Positions 10,474 through 22,404 are shown, counted from the first letter of the stretch. The stretch: DNA of 64,000 bases from Nematopogon swammerdamellus (GCA_946902875.1 OX336345.1:17453395-17517394), one strand, 5' to 3'. A program made the numbers and translations. The notes: generated by a model not told the origin, from the letters alone.

Positions 10474-10815
10474 TAGTTGTCCAAAGGTTGAAGGTAGTCT
10501 AGGGAGCAATGAAGCAAGCTATGATAGGAATATTGTTAGGTGACATGGTGCGTAACGAGGCAATCCGACGCGTCAAAGTAGTCGATATTGGATCGCTAAG
10601 TTCAAGTGGCAGTAAGCTGGGCACGTCAGCCGAAGAGACGACAACCTTTGTCCTACACTGGCGGCCATGGATAGGAAGACCAGGGACACCCACATCAAGT
10701 ACGTCTTTGGAAAACAGTGGCTCCGTACCGCTGAAGACCGGGAAGACTGGAGGAAAATTGGAGAGGCGTATGTCCAGCAGTGGACGCATACACGCTGACT
10801 GACCGACTGACGTGA
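10474..10815 (+). mobile_element. RTE-like LINE, carboxy end (decayed)
   Basis: Starting TTGTCCAAAGGTTGAAGG, the plus strand encodes DMVRNEAIRR and VKVVDI, then after frame changes AGHVSRRDD and EDREDWRKIGEAYVQQW, followed by GACTGACCGACTGAC. The same order is found intact in reverse at 18.2-18.6 kb. At least two frameshifts make this a pseudogene. Confidence 0.8.
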
Positions 10816-11660
10816 ATGTTGATTAAATCCTACTAACATTAAAGTTGTCAGACCTGGCGAGTGTTTTACTTCGGCTTAAAAAAGTGTTTAATGATACGTA
10901 CTATTAAAATATTTTTTTTATTCGATTACCTACTCGCTTTTCTTCGTTCCTCATTTGAAATTCCACAAAAAAGAGTATTGCCATGCGGCACCGCATTAAA
11001 CCTTTAATGGGCCAATCAAAAGCACAAAATGACCAACAAGCGCGAGTTCTAAGAAGTGCCACTACAAAGTACTTTCGATTACTGGCGTCGGTCCGTCTGG
11101 CCGGGTCGACTGTTCATTACCCCTTGCCGAAGGTGAAAGTGTGTCCAATCGAAGGTCTTAGTGATTAATCGATCGAGGCTTTGAAGGTCCGCTCATCAGG
11201 CGGCCGGTTTTGATGTAATATATGAAAGAACGGTAAAGGGATCAAATTATTTATTGAAAAGGCGTTTGTTGTTGGCATGACGTGGTTCAAATTTAAATAG
11301 TGCGCTTTATGTTAACTGTTTTTAAGACTTTTTTTATGTCAGCTTTTGAGAATTGTCAAGGTGATTGTTGATATAAATTATATTATTAGGAGAAATGCGG
11401 TGTGATAGAATGTGTGTTATTATGGCCGATATGCCAAAAAATAATAAAGAAAAGCAAAAAGTAAAAAATAGGGATGTTCCCCATACAAGAAACTTGCTAT
11501 GAATCGATTAGTACATACCTTCACGCTACTAAATAATTATGGCGCCACAGGTAGTTTACATCTCAGACAGAGAAAAGATAGACGGATATGGTTTTTTGAC
11601 AGGTATGGTATAGTGGATCTACAGAACCCTCCGTGCGTGAATAAAACTCACAATTGACCG
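10816..11660. other. No recognised feature
   Basis: Gene-free. A 61-residue frame (10983-11168) has no family resemblance I recognise. Confidence 0.4.
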
Positions 11661-11661
11661 A

Positions 11662-11890
11662 TTGTTTTTTTTTTTTAATTGTAACCCAACATGGCTGTGC
11701 CGGCAGAGGGACCAATGGTGCAATATTCACCCGCCTCTGACCCGAGCGCACCAACCTTGCGGCCATAGTACCCGCACTGTTTCAAGACTTCATCATGGAC
11801 CTATGATCATGGACCAGAGATCATAGACCAATGGTGCGGTCGGCAGGGTCAAAATCTCCTCGCGAAACCACGCTCTGTGAAGCTTTATTC
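11662..11890 (-). mobile_element. L3-like LINE 3' UTR, diverged
   Basis: GGCTGTGCCG, GACCAATGGTGC and CTCCTCGCGAAACCACGCTC occur in the L3 order and orientation, with extra sequence between them. Confidence 0.5.
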
Positions 11891-11898
11891 CAGCAGAT

Positions 11899-12125
11899 TA
11901 TTTATTTATTTATTTTTTATAGAAAGCGCGACATGTGGCGCTGAGCCACCCATAAGGTGTCTAACGACGCCCATGGACATTTGGTCGTACGCGGGAGTCG
12001 CGAATGCCATGCCGGCCTGACAGGTGCCTATTTATTCCTCTCTTGAAGGACCCGAGACTGAACTTGGGGGGAAATATATGGGCAGGGAGAGCGTTCCAGA
12101 GTTCAAGTTCAGTTCAGTTCAGTTC
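11899..12125 (-). mobile_element. L1 LINE 3' end
   Basis: A T-rich tail with (TTTA)n, then GAAAGCGCGACATGTGGCGC, the L1 3' UTR and the reversed coding end up to GGGAGAGCGTTCCAGAGTT. It stops at an (AGTTC)n simple repeat (12102-12130), beyond which L3 sequence starts. Confidence 0.75.
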
Positions 12126-12195
12126 CAGTTCTGTGGATTTGCGGGCTGTTGCCAGACTGTTTGACCTACGACGTTCCAAGGCACCCAGGTTATAA
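12126..12195 (-). mobile_element. L3 LINE carboxy-end fragment
   Basis: TTGCGGGCTGTTGCCAGACT and AAGGCACCCAGGTTATAAG match the L3 copy at 26.15-26.23 kb. The join to L1 through an AGTTC repeat suggests slippage or template switching. Confidence 0.55.
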
Positions 12196-13800
12196 GATTA
12201 CTACTGCCCTATTCTTGTTTTAAATTTGAAAATTTATTTAAATGTACATAAACTTTTTTTCAGGAAAGACCTATTAATACAACAAAATGTAAGGTAGGTA
12301 CTAATACCACAGCTGATTCTTCTGTTAGGAGCAAAGACGGCCTTGGTGGTTCTTGCTTTCATAATGTTACCTTGGTTGGACGCGGTGTAAAGTGTAGGGC
12401 CTCGCAGTATTGTGTAATGTCACTTTACACCTCGCCGCCGACTGTGCAGTCTCGATAGTTTACTGTATATTATATAATCTAGGAGTGCATATGTGCGTAC
12501 ACCTTGATATGCAATTTTGTTAGTCTGGTTTAGTTTTACATAAATGACACCTCAATCTTAAAATTCCAACCAGACGTTTAGATTCTAGTCTGAAAAAGAT
12601 AATTAATGTAAAACTGCAGTTTTTTTTTTTCATATTTTTATGTAAAATATAGTTCTGCATTGTAAAGTTTTTTTTATTAAATTAAACATGATGTAAGTAT
12701 AACAAAGAATTATTTTGAAAATATCACGATACCTATCTAAGCGTGTGCTATGTCTGGCGAATTGGGCTCCTGCCAAAATATGCGCTGCAAATTTAAAAGA
12801 ACTAACCTTGAATTTTTCAATTATTTACTTTTCACTGTCTGTTACATAGACCACGTGATAAATACGTACACTTGAATAAATACGGGATATTGTAAGTACG
12901 TACATTTATTGAACATAACAATTTTGAATTGGTGGCGTATAATAAAGTATTCCTAATAAATAAAGCGAAGTTTATACGGTCGTGTAACGTACGTCAATAT
13001 ATGAGTATCCTTACAACTCGAGAAACACTTTATCGATTTACCTGCGGTTTTCACTGTTACATTGTGTCACTTCTCAAGATGGTTTTAGGCTATAACTCAT
13101 ATCATAACGCTACGTCGTCGGCGGCCTGAGCTGTGAGCAAAGTCACGCGAGAAGCGGGCGAAATCTGGTTTACAATTAAATATTTAAAACTAAAATAAAA
13201 TGTACTCATTTTATTTTATTTAGGTTTATACTTTTGGAAAAATCTATTAAAAATTTATTATACATATTATAATTTCGAATTTTTCATATTGTAAAGATGT
13301 TTGTTATAACTTATAAGCATTCTTTGATTATTCACGGATCAAAAATAGATGACTCTTCTATAGTTAGGTGGTCGCACAGTGATTCTAATTATTCAAGTTT
13401 AGTAAGAAAAGATATGCCCAAAATTGTGTCGAGATTTTTTTAAATTCTTGCTTACTACCCGAATACGCGAAGCAAAAAATGAGGGTTAGATTTTTTTAAG
13501 GAAGTGGACTTACTCTTTTAACAATTTTTTTCAATTTTGGAAACTAGGTACCTAAGTAAACTTTTTTTAATGTCTACAAAACAATTTCGCGCAGCTTAGA
13601 CACTACAAAACATTTTACGTTCATTTCCATTCATTCATTTTGATAGATCTAAAATTTTTGCTGTACTTATTTGATCAATGTAGTGCGGAGGTTTTAGATT
13701 GAGACAAAACTGTTTTTATTTATCTTGTAACTTAAACAAAAATATTCTTATTCTAATGGTATCCATACACGGACTGAATTATCTAAAGCGTATTTAACCT
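12196..13800. other. Long gene-free AT-rich stretch
   Basis: 1.6 kb with no recognised gene, RNA or repeat family. The 66-residue frame 12929-13129 is not supported. Confidence 0.45.
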
Positions 13801-13804
13801 CTGA

Positions 13805-13955
13805 GAGATTGTTAGATAAATAGAAAATTCATTTTATTGCTCCACAAATATTTTACAAGAATAAAAATAACACAATGAATATAGTTGCATGTTAGTGCAA
13901 AGGCGGACTTATGCCTTGAACAGATTTCTCACAGCCAATCTAGCCTTAAAGAATT
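13805..13955 (-). mobile_element. L5-like LINE 3' UTR, diverged
   Basis: GATAAATAGAAAATTCATTT, TATTGCTCCACAAATATTTT and GCAAAGGCGGACTTATGCCT follow the L5 3' UTR in minus orientation. Confidence 0.6.
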
Positions 13956-14357
13956 TTATTGAGCCATTGATGCAGCTAAATACTTATTAAGACGCAATGC
14001 TTTATTTCGTAACACAGTGCGGCCAGTCGACTGGCTATACGAATTTAGCTCATAGTCGCCCACTATAGCTAGAATAATGACCCGATGTCGACCAAAATAA
14101 ATTGTACAAAATGGCGTGTTGGTAGGCCACCACGACCGGTAGTATTGGCGCGTTCGTCTCGAGAGCCGCACACCTAGCTCTCGTAAACCGTGTTTGTTCG
14201 GTTCCGTGGAAAAACTAAGTTAGTTCCGCTAATTATTTCATACCAAAGCACTTAGCTTATTGATTTAAGTATGTGAAATACTGTGCGGAATATCTGGCTA
14301 GACCGTTTTATGTTTTATCTGTATTTTATGTTCATTTTGTATCCGTTTTTATGAGTC
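13956..14357. other. No recognised feature
   Basis: Gene-free; the minus 71-residue frame is unrecognised. Confidence 0.4.
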
Positions 14358-14382
14358 CGTATCCCGTACTGAAACCTATGCC

Positions 14383-14445
<63 letters not shown>

Positions 14446-14640
14446 GGTCTACTTCTGTATCTTTGGAACCGTAATAGGTAGCCGGTTGAAATTTTCACAG
14501 AATATGTGTTATTTATTGTGGCATAAAAATACATTAAAAAATGAAAAAAGTAAAAAATTAAGGCCATACAAGAAATATCTTTTTTTTTTTCAATATTTTT
14601 TTTTTGTGGTGCGGAAACCTCGGTGCGCGAGTCCGAATGT
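14358..14640 (-). repeat. CCGGCCAAGTGCGAGT-family repeat with expanded (CTGT)n
   Basis: Reversed copy: GTCTGT array, TACTTCTGTATCTTTGGAAC, GGTTGAAATTTTCACAGAAT, and at the right GTGGTGCGGAAACCTCGGTG...GCGAGTCCGA. The internal tetranucleotide has expanded to about 17 units at 14379-14446, far more than in the other copies. The two overlapping frames rich in CLSV or TDRQ are translations of that repeat. Confidence 0.8.
14379..14446. repeat. (CTGT)n microsatellite
   Basis: About 17 uninterrupted CTGT units inside the family repeat. Confidence 0.95.
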
Positions 14641-14997
14641 GTGCGTGCGAAAAATGCATGTTTACACATTTAAGTACCAACTGTCCGTAGATATTGAATA
14701 TGTACATATATTTATTTTTATGTTATAGAGCGTGGAAAAACGTACTTTAAGTTTTAAGTACTTAAGATTTCTAACGTAAATTACGATATGAGGTAAAGTC
14801 TTAGGTAAAATTATCAAGTATTGGTACCTATAAACAATATATTTCGATCACATTTAGGCATTAACGTTCCCAATACAAAGGCACTATGTTATACTTTGTA
14901 GTAATAATCTACACTAACGTACACACTAACATAACAGGAAATAGTAGGTAATATCACGGCGACACTCAAAAATCATACAAACTTTTTAATTTACTTT
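14641..14997. other. No recognised feature
   Basis: Gene-free AT-rich sequence. Confidence 0.4.
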
Positions 14998-15150
14998 TTT
15001 TATGGAAATTGATTGAGTGGCAATATTATCACCTACACACATCACCCTAGATCTCAGCCCATAACACCTTGGTGAACTAGGTGCCATGTTGTCAGTACAT
15101 CTTTTTGACGACAAAACTGACCGGGTACACTGAACTGGACGGATTCGTCT
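14998..15150 (-). mobile_element. SINE B-body, 3' half, decayed
   Basis: T run then ATGGAAATTGATTGAGTGGC, CCCATAACACCTTGGTGAAC, TACACTGAACTGGACGGA: a reversed B-body, more diverged than most. Confidence 0.6.
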
Positions 15151-15586
15151 TTATTTAGTAATCAAGAATAGTGACATATCAGTGCGCATAACTTCTAGAT
15201 AACGTGAGAAATCGTCACTCATTTACTGTCCTACGCCAACGCCATTATCTTGTGTGACAGGGAAATAGTAAGGCAGAAACAGGATTGTTCTATATTTCGG
15301 ACTATTCAACGTGTTACCAAAAGTTGCCGGCACGCACTCCATTCGTTGAAGATATAAGACACTCGAGGAAACAAGTCTGACAGAGACATGTGACAGTAGG
15401 TGTTATTATGGCGGATATGCCAACCAATAATAAAAAAAATCAAAAAAACAAAAATTATATCATTGGAATTGGAAGAGCAGCGCCATCTAGAGAATAATCA
15501 TATATATAACATTTGAACTAAAAAAATTGAAAGGTTACCGATAGAAGCGTGAGGGATACGACCAAAGAGCGACCGTTCTTGCTCTT
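15151..15586. other. No recognised feature
   Basis: Gene-free. Confidence 0.4.
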
Positions 15587-15800
15587 TGGATTTTTTTTTT
15601 ATGTAAACCAGCATGAGTGGCTGTGCCGAGAAACCAATGGTGTAGTCGACAGAGCCAAAATCACCTCTCCTCGCGAAACCACGCTCAGTGAGGTGCCATG
15701 CACCGCGGATTTTCGGACTGTTGCTAGGCTGTTTAGCCCGTTAATACGACGCTTGAAGACACCCGAAGATACGAAGATACGAAGAACCCAATAATAAGTT
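15587..15800 (-). mobile_element. L3 LINE carboxy end and 3' UTR
   Basis: The minus strand encodes GVFKRRINGLNSLATVRKSA then stops in the 3' UTR (GAGCGTGGTTTCGCGAGGAG), ending in a T run at 15591-15600 that is its A-tail. A short direct repeat GATACGAA lies at its 5' break. Confidence 0.7.
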
Positions 15801-15961
15801 GTGCCGAACGTGAGATACGTGCGTGCGAGAGCGACCGCGTGATTGCCGCGTAAGCTCGCCATACGTGCAACAAGAGCGAAGATATGGCTATGGAACCACC
15901 TGTGTATGAACAACGTTCTCACTTAATAGGTGTTCATGTTCTGTGGTATTAACACTCGATT

Positions 15962-16375
15962 AATAAATTTTTTTTTATTGCTTCCGGACTGGGTGGCTCT
16001 ACCCGAGGTCGAAGCCTCAGGCGCAGTCAATTTCACCGCCGAAGAGGTGCCAGTACGGCTTGGAGGTGGACTAATGTCGCTGGGAAAGGCTATTAACCCG
16101 CGATTTGAAGATCCGTGGATTGTAGGAGTGGGGAAAGATATTCCCTGGGAGCCCGATCCACGCCTTTGCCGTGCGGCACAAGAACGATTTAGAGAATCGT
16201 GCAGTTTGAAGAACTCTTCTGTTCCGCGAGAGAATGGCGGGTTTGGCGAAGGTGAACAGGAGGAGGAGGGATAAGTGAAGCAAGTTCGTCAGAGCAGCGG
16301 CCATAGTGGTACCGATAAAACAGGCTCAATGACCCAACGATACGTCTATACAGTGAAACTGAACTGACGCCCGTT
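15962..16375 (-). mobile_element. L2 LINE, 3' end
   Basis: The minus strand encodes ARFSKSFLCRTAKAWIGLPG and NIFPHSYNPRIFKSRVNSLS, then the 3' UTR ending in the T run at 15967-15976. This is the mirror orientation of the copy at 9.3-9.7 kb. The plus-strand frame across it is a shadow. Confidence 0.8.
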
Positions 16376-16883
16376 CTATAGTATTAATTTCTATGCTATG
16401 CGCACTTCGATCGCGTATGTTTGTATAGGCACATATACTTAACAGTAGTCTAGCCTTCAGTGTAATCAGTCATACGATTGTGGCCAGTCGAGTGTCTACG
16501 TATTATCTTTTGGTGATTTCCGCGTCTTATTCGAGTCACTAGTTTTGCTTCTCTTCGCTTCACTAGTGTGACTACTCACTCTGAGATCGTACGCGCTTCG
16601 ACGAACTGGTGGGCCTTTAGCTGGAATTGTTTTTTGTTTGGATGTCGTAACATCGCAGACTCGCAGACTTATTGCGTTTTCGTAATATCATAGACGCTAG
16701 TGCGGGCGGGGACATTGAATTTATGTTCTCTGATGTGAAGTGGAGTGGAGCGTTGACTTTCTGTGGCTCAATATTCGAGGTTGAATATTTGTTTTGGATA
16801 TTTGGCGGGCAGTAGGTAATAGACGATTCAGGAATACACAGGTAACCAAACATTCTTCATGTTCTAACATATTTTTGTAACTG
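16376..16883. other. No recognised feature
   Basis: Gene-free; contains ACTAGTTTTGCTTCTCTTCG and a similar CTTCACTAGTGTGACTACTC nearby. Confidence 0.4.
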
Positions 16884-16985
16884 TAGGTACCGGCTTGTGT
16901 GGCTGAACTCGAGGTCAAGCTCTCAGGTACAGTCAATTTCAACCCCAAGGAGGTGGCAGTTTGAGTTCACCTTCAGGCTGCTACA
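16884..16985 (-). mobile_element. L2 LINE 3' UTR fragment
   Basis: ACCGGCTTGTGTGGCTGAAC, TCGAGGTCAAGCTCTCAGGT and CAGTCAATTTCAACCCCAAG match the L2 3' UTR at 15.98-16.06 kb in the same orientation. Confidence 0.55.
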
Positions 16986-18196
16986 CCAAAGTGCTGTTGT
17001 AGCTATTCTAATGGGTCCTAATGTCTCCCTCTCGCCCCCTCCCTCCCCCCTTTTACTACCTTTCTCTCACTCTTTTTCTTTATCTATCCATCCCCCTCAA
17101 TTCCCTCTCTCATTGATTCTCATAATAATAATTGAGCTTTTATGTCACAGTCTTCTTACCGCCAGGAATAAATTCATATAAACATAGAAACGGGAACACT
17201 ATAGGATCTACATCATTATGGATCATTATCATTTGTATGGAGGAAGTTTTTCTTCTTTTCTTTTTCTCTTATATAACAACAAAATATTGTTTAGGTAATT
17301 AACATTAATTAATTTTAATTGGAAACGAAATTATTTGCAAGTAAATTTAATTTATCGATATCGTTTTTTGCTTTACTAAAGTTCTTTCATATTATTGAAA
17401 TTTTAAATAATAAATTAGATTCCGTCAGATTTCCCTATAATATAATTTTATGACTTACAATCTATTCCCGTTCCCATTAATGCTATGGCCTTTTTCGCCA
17501 CCTCGTGTTACCATTATTCGAAAATTTTACTCACGGGCGTCTGACGAGACTACCCGCACTGGTTACGGCTACAATCTTCGTTGTCTGCGACTGTAGATCT
17601 TTCCTCTACATAACCCGTAAACTCTGGAACGCTTAACAATTTATAATGATTGAACTTAATATTATAAAAGATTTGAATCCTTACAGTTAGCTCTTTCTAA
17701 TGATACCCCACACGATATGTTAATTTACACTTTTTTTATTATTTGTATGTGCGCGCCATCAAGAACTAATGTGCCAAAGGAGAATGACCAAGGAGGGTTT
17801 GGGCCAAATGCCCACCACTAACGAGACCTATGGTGACGAATAGTCCATTAAATATACAGAAACTTTCACTATTACACGAAAAAAAAATTTGCTGTCAGTG
17901 AAAAGTTATGATGACCAATTGAAAAATAAAAATTTATTTTTTTGCTCATTACTCTCCTAATTAATTCCATCCATTTTTATTATTGTATGCAAGTAGCGCC
18001 ACATAATATAATGCTAATAAGACTCATCGCTACCGCCACACGGAAGGAATTTTTCGTAAGACATAACACGATTTTTGTCTCTTTCGCACTGGCCCGGCCA
18101 GATAAAAACCGGGTGCGTCGGCCGGCGCAGCGCTCACACGCGTAGTGCGGTAGTGGGAGAGTTGCAAATCTAGACAATATTATATAGGTATTATAT
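16986..18196. other. Gene-free stretch with a pyrimidine tract
   Basis: 17019-17130 is nearly all C and T (CTCCCTCTCGCCCCCTCCCT and on). The rest is AT-rich with nothing recognised. Confidence 0.45.
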
Positions 18197-18210
18197 AATA
18201 TAAATGTAAT

Positions 18211-19614
18211 GTCAGTCAGTCAGTCAGTCAGCGTGTAAGCGTCCACTGCTGGACATACGCCTCTCCAATTTTCCTTCAGTCCTCCCGGCCTTCAGCGATA
18301 CGGAACCACTGATTTCCGCCGGCGTACTTGATGTCGTCGTCCCACCTGGCGGGTGGTCTTCCCACACTCCGTTTTCCTGTCCACGGCCGCCAGTGTAGGA
18401 CACGGTTACTCCAACGGTCATCGTCTCTTCGGCTAACGTGCCCAGCCCACTGCCACTTGAGCTTAGCCACCCGGTGTCCAATATCGACTACTTTGGTGCG
18501 TCGGCGGATTGCCTCGTTACGCACCATATCACGTAGCGATATACCCAGCATGGCTCGCTCCATTGCTCGCTGGGCAACTTTCAACCTTTGGACAACAGCG
18601 ACTGCAGAGTCCACGTTTCACATCCGTACGTCATAACCGGGAGGACACACTGGTCATATATACGGGTCTTTAAATTCTGCGGAAGGTCAGACTTCAGGAC
18701 GAATTTTAGTTTTCCGAAGGCAGCCCAACCCAGTTGAATTCGTCTCTCCACCTCCTTAAGCAGACCTTGTCTACCAAGCCGCAGAATTTGACCGAGGTAT
18801 ATGTACTCTTCAACCTGTTCGATCACTTCTCCGCCAATAACAAATTGTCCTCCCGTCATAACCTCGGTCGCCATGACCTTGGTTTTGTCCCGGTTCATCT
18901 TCAGACCAACCTTCATCGACGCTGTATAAAGGTCTTCCAGCATGATCTGAAGCTGATCTCGGGAATTGGACAGAAGAACAATGTCATCGGCGAAACGCAG
19001 ATGACTGAGAAGATCTCCATTCACGTTTATACCCATGTTGTCCCACTCAAGCATCTTGAACACATCTTCCAATGCGTTTGTGAAGAGCTTGGGTGAGATC
19101 ACATCCCCCTGCCTTACGCCTTTACCAAGGAGGATAGGTTGGGTATTCTCGTGAAGCCTCACAGTCATCGTCGCGGACCGATACAGATTTCGGAGCACCT
19201 CGATGTAGCGGTGGTCGATTCTGCACCTGAGGAGGGAGTTTTCGACAGCCCATTTTTCAACTGAGTCGAACGCCTTCTCATAGTCGACGAAGGCTAGGAA
19301 GAGCGGCTTGTTGTACTCCTCGCATTTTTGCACCACTTGTCTCACAGTAAATATGTGGTCCATGGTGCCGTATCCTTTCCTAAATCCAGCTTGCTCACGA
19401 GGCTGGTACTGGTCCAGCCTCTGTGTCAGCCGACTCGTGATGACTCTTGAAAAGACCTTGTACACGTGGCTAAGAAGTGAGATAGGTCGATAGTTTTTCA
19501 ACTTCGCCCTATCTATTCGCCCTTCTTGTGAAACAAGACAACGACACTATTTCGCCATGCGGCCGGAACTACACCGCCTTCAAGAACTGCATTGAACAGT
19601 TTTTGCAGTTTTAC
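18211..19614 (-). mobile_element. RTE-like LINE, 5'-truncated, with 14-bp target duplication
   Basis: The same 14 bases, AATATAAATGTAAT, stand at 18197-18210 and 19615-19628, exactly flanking the element. The 3' end on the minus strand is ...GCTGACTGACTGACTGAC, a short tandem tail. It is 5'-truncated inside the reverse transcriptase. This gives a clean insertion unit of 1404 bp. Confidence 0.92.
18227..19612 (-). pseudogene. Reverse transcriptase of an RTE-like LINE, frameshifted
   Basis: Minus strand. The main frame (19501 to 18581) has KNYRPISLLSHVYKVFSRV, then motif A FVDYEKAFDS (residues 71-80), motif B GVRQGDVISP (128-137) and catalytic FADD (170-173), then MNRDKTKVMATE and TYGCETWTL. 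A frameshift near 18600 moves to LKVAQRAMERAMLGISLRDM, LKWQWAGHVSRRDD, and REDWRKIGEAYVQQW. Upstream, about 19610-19510, GVVPAAWRNSVVVLFHKKGE continues the domain in another frame after a stop. The FADD box and the carboxy zinc-less region with AQRAMERAMLG fit RTE-type elements. The endonuclease is missing. It is inactive. Confidence 0.9.
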
Positions 19615-19628
19615 AATATAAATGTAAT

Positions 19629-20439
19629 ACAGATCTCTATTCTGTCATATTGCAATCTATTCCACATTCTGTGGTAAATCTAGTGATCATAGTTCAAGGT
19701 CGTGCACGCAACGTTGATTTTCGTGTTCATTCAATTTAAGATTCTCGGAACTAGGGACATGACATGTGACCTAATTAATGTGATTATTTTAACCTTCCCG
19801 ATCAGTTAGTGACTTGAAGTCTCTCGGCTTAAACGTTAGCTGGTGGACATTTGCATCTAGAATTTTAAATTTGAGTTATTTTGTTTATTTATTTAAGTGA
19901 TCTTTTTAATATTATCGTTGAGACTTTTAATCTTATCAGATGGATTACGTATTGTTGAAAATTCCTGTGAATGATAGTGTGTGCGAGTATGAACCATATT
20001 ACAAAATGTTCATAATTGATGTTTTAAATTTTAATATGATTATAATAGTATAAAAAAATCAATAAAATGTTATTTGACTAAACAGAATTTTTTTAATACG
20101 CGATTATATCAAGACGGTTTGTAAGTTTTACTTGAAGTTGTATAATTTTGTTTGCGCGAAAAATTCATTACATTTCCGTATTGAACCCTTGTGACTGCTT
20201 CAAAGAAACGTTTATATGTGTTTTCTTAGAAAATCGGGAAAACTATTTTTCTTTTCTATAAATCGACAACATGCTACTTGCACGACTGTTTCGAAGAAAG
20301 GGTTAACGGAAACAGACATTACGAGTACCTAAGTAATTTCAGTCGAATTTTGTAAACAGCCAAAAAAAAGGTTCGGTTAGAGCATGCTAATATTGAAACT
20401 CAAATTAAAATCCAAAATAAAAATTATCCCTTTTCGTTT
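19629..20439. other. No recognised feature
   Basis: Gene-free AT-rich sequence. Confidence 0.45.
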
Positions 20440-20652
20440 AAAATTACACGTCCGATTTCACCACCCTGCTTATCTATTTCCTCCCAAGTATAGCCTGGGG
20501 TTTTTCAAAAGGGGTGTGACAAGGCTCCTGTCAGGCCGGCAATGCATTCGCAATCCCCGTGCATCACAGACACAGAATGTCCATGGGCGTCGTAAGTCAC
20601 CTACTCGTAAGTAAAACGATGCCACATGTCGCGCTTTCTAAAAAAAAAAAAC
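20440..20652 (+). mobile_element. L1 LINE, 3' end
   Basis: The plus strand encodes YLFPPKYSLGFFKRGVTRLL then SGRQCIRNPRA and a short 3' UTR ending CATGTCGCGCTTTCTAAAAA. It is a short truncated copy. Confidence 0.8.
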
Positions 20653-20683
20653 CTTCGGCTGAAATGCAAGTATGTGCTAATAT

Positions 20684-20735
20684 CATACAATTGAGAGAAG
20701 TTAACCGCCAGTTAACTCCTCTCAATTGTAGTATG
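20684..20735. repeat. Hairpin, 22-25 bp arms
   Basis: CATACAATTGAGAG-AAGTTAAC pairs with GTTAAC-TCCTCTCAATTGTAGTATG around a five-base loop CGCCA, with small mismatches. Confidence 0.75.
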
Positions 20736-20867
20736 AGAAATGTCACTTGAATAGAGGAATAACTTTTGGACAAGACTTAACTGGAGGTGGCGAAAAACGG
20801 TCATACATAAGTCAGGTAATATAAATGTAAACGAGATCGCGGGTTTTCTAGATATACTGCCTACTTT

Positions 20868-21168
20868 ACTGCATCTCTCCCCATGTATAAAAGGATGTAT
20901 AATAGTAGTAAATGGAGACTAAATGATAAGGACGAGATGCCGTGCTAAAGGACGACAGCCTAGCCACCTTTCAACTTGGCACGGTCCTTCTACCGAGTCA
21001 GGCAGTAGCTGGGTCTTTGTGCCTTACTTGCTGCTTGAGAATTGTTCTAATACTTTGCTAAACGTGGTGGTCAATGTTGTGCTATGATGTAGTTCTTGCA
21101 GCACAACACCTATTACTCTGCTTACCCCGATTTTCGGGACACAGCGTGTGGTATGTATGTACCCCCGA
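20868..21168 (+). mobile_element. SINE, C-head remnant plus D-body
   Basis: CTGCATCTCTCCCCATGTA, then GATGCCGTGCTAAAGGACGA, TTGTGCCTTACTTGCTGCTT, AAACGTGGTGGTCAATGTTG, GCAGCACAACACC and a short GTATGTATGTA tail. Confidence 0.75.
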
Positions 21169-21193
21169 ATTTTGGATGACCTTCAATACATTT

Positions 21194-21531
21194 GTCAGCC
21201 TCGGTATCTCAGAACGCGGTCAGTACTTGAATGGGTGAACGCTCGAACGCTAGAGGCTGACCGTGGTTCGGATTCCACGTAAAACTGTAGGTCCCTTCCC
21301 TTCTTACCTTACTAGTGGTAGGGTTTATCCCGACCGGGTTGATACCACCGCTCCGAATGAAATGTCCGTCGAAACGGCTATGTAAATAGTTCGTGTTTTC
21401 CGTCCAGTTCAGTGTAGCCGACGTGAAATGAAGGGAAGCACTGACATGACACCTAGTTCACCCGGTGTTATGGGCTGACATCGCGGATGTTGTAGGTGAT
21501 GTAGCCAACCGTGTAAGTTTCCATAAAAAAA
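21194..21531 (+). mobile_element. SINE, 5S-head (internally deleted) plus B-body
   Basis: It begins GTCAGCCTCGGTATCTCAG and passes straight to AACGCGGTCAGTACTTGAAT, so about 30 bases of the head are missing. The closing GAGGCTGACC, box-B-like GGTTCGGATTCC and complete B-body follow to an A-tail. Confidence 0.8.
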
Positions 21532-22094
21532 GCCATTGGTATATCATAGGTAGAACTTGCACTAGTGTCTCCTTATTTGACCAACTCAACCATTTTGCAT
21601 GAATTTCAATAATTATTTCTCCGACATATAAAAACTCCAGTCAAATACTTCCACGAGACCTTCGCGCTCTATAGATGGCAAGGAAAACTCGTGAACGGGA
21701 AAGTGTTCAGTGAAACATGAAATTAATTCTGTACGCAATAAAACTCATTATTCATTGAATCTAATCAATATTTTTCGGCTATTCGCAAAGAACTCAAAGA
21801 ATAGAACGGACATAAACTTGTGAGCAGGCGAAAGTACAAAATATTTAAATTAATATATGAAGATTGTTATGTGTATGAGTGTGGAGCAAGCGTCATAGGT
21901 GTGTCAGGTGATTTCAATAATGTCAATACGACAGTTGGAGATCCGTTGCCTCTGCCCACACCTAAGTGAGGTGAGACAGACGTAACTGTATGCATATAAA
22001 TTGCTGTCTTGCTCTGGATCTGCATAAAATTTTGCACAGTAGCGTTAGCCAACGTGATCATCGATTAAAAATTTTTATTTAAAAAAAAATTACG
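21532..22094. other. No recognised feature
   Basis: 21895-21990 has a faint L4-like pattern (GGTGTGTCAGG, GGAGATCCGTTGCCTCTGCC) but is too diverged to call. Confidence 0.4.
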
Positions 22095-22380
22095 TGCTTT
22101 CGTACCGTACGGGACCCTATTACTAAACCTACGCCATCTGTCCGTCCGTCCGTCTGTCCTACCGTTATAGGGCTGTATCTTTTGAACCGTAATAAATATA
22201 GCCGGTTGAAATTTTCACAGAATATGCGTTTTGACGAATATCCTAAGAAACTATTAAAAACAAATATAAAATGTAATGCCATTCATAAGTGTTTTTGTCT
22301 TTGCTCTATCTTAAAAATGGTTATACATACAAGCGTCAAACTTGGTGTAAAATTATAGTGCAAACTCTAAAGTAAAACAT
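22095..22380 (-). repeat. CCGGCCAAGTGCGAGT-family repeat, 3' part
   Basis: Reversed: CGTACCGTACGGGACCCTAT, TCCGTCCGTCCGTCTG, TATCTTTTGAACCGTAATAA, GGTTGAAATTTTCACAGAAT and TTGTCTTTGCTCTATC match the copy at 30.35-30.95 kb. Confidence 0.7.
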
Positions 22381-22404
22381 ACCCAAAGGGTAAGCCTTGC
22401 CATC

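Noticed and set aside
14273..14728. A 151-residue plus frame with a CLSV run
   Set aside because: Its middle is the CTGT microsatellite and its ends are repeat and AT-rich sequence.
21895..21990. L4 LINE end
   Set aside because: Only two short stretches agree and the coding frame is lost.
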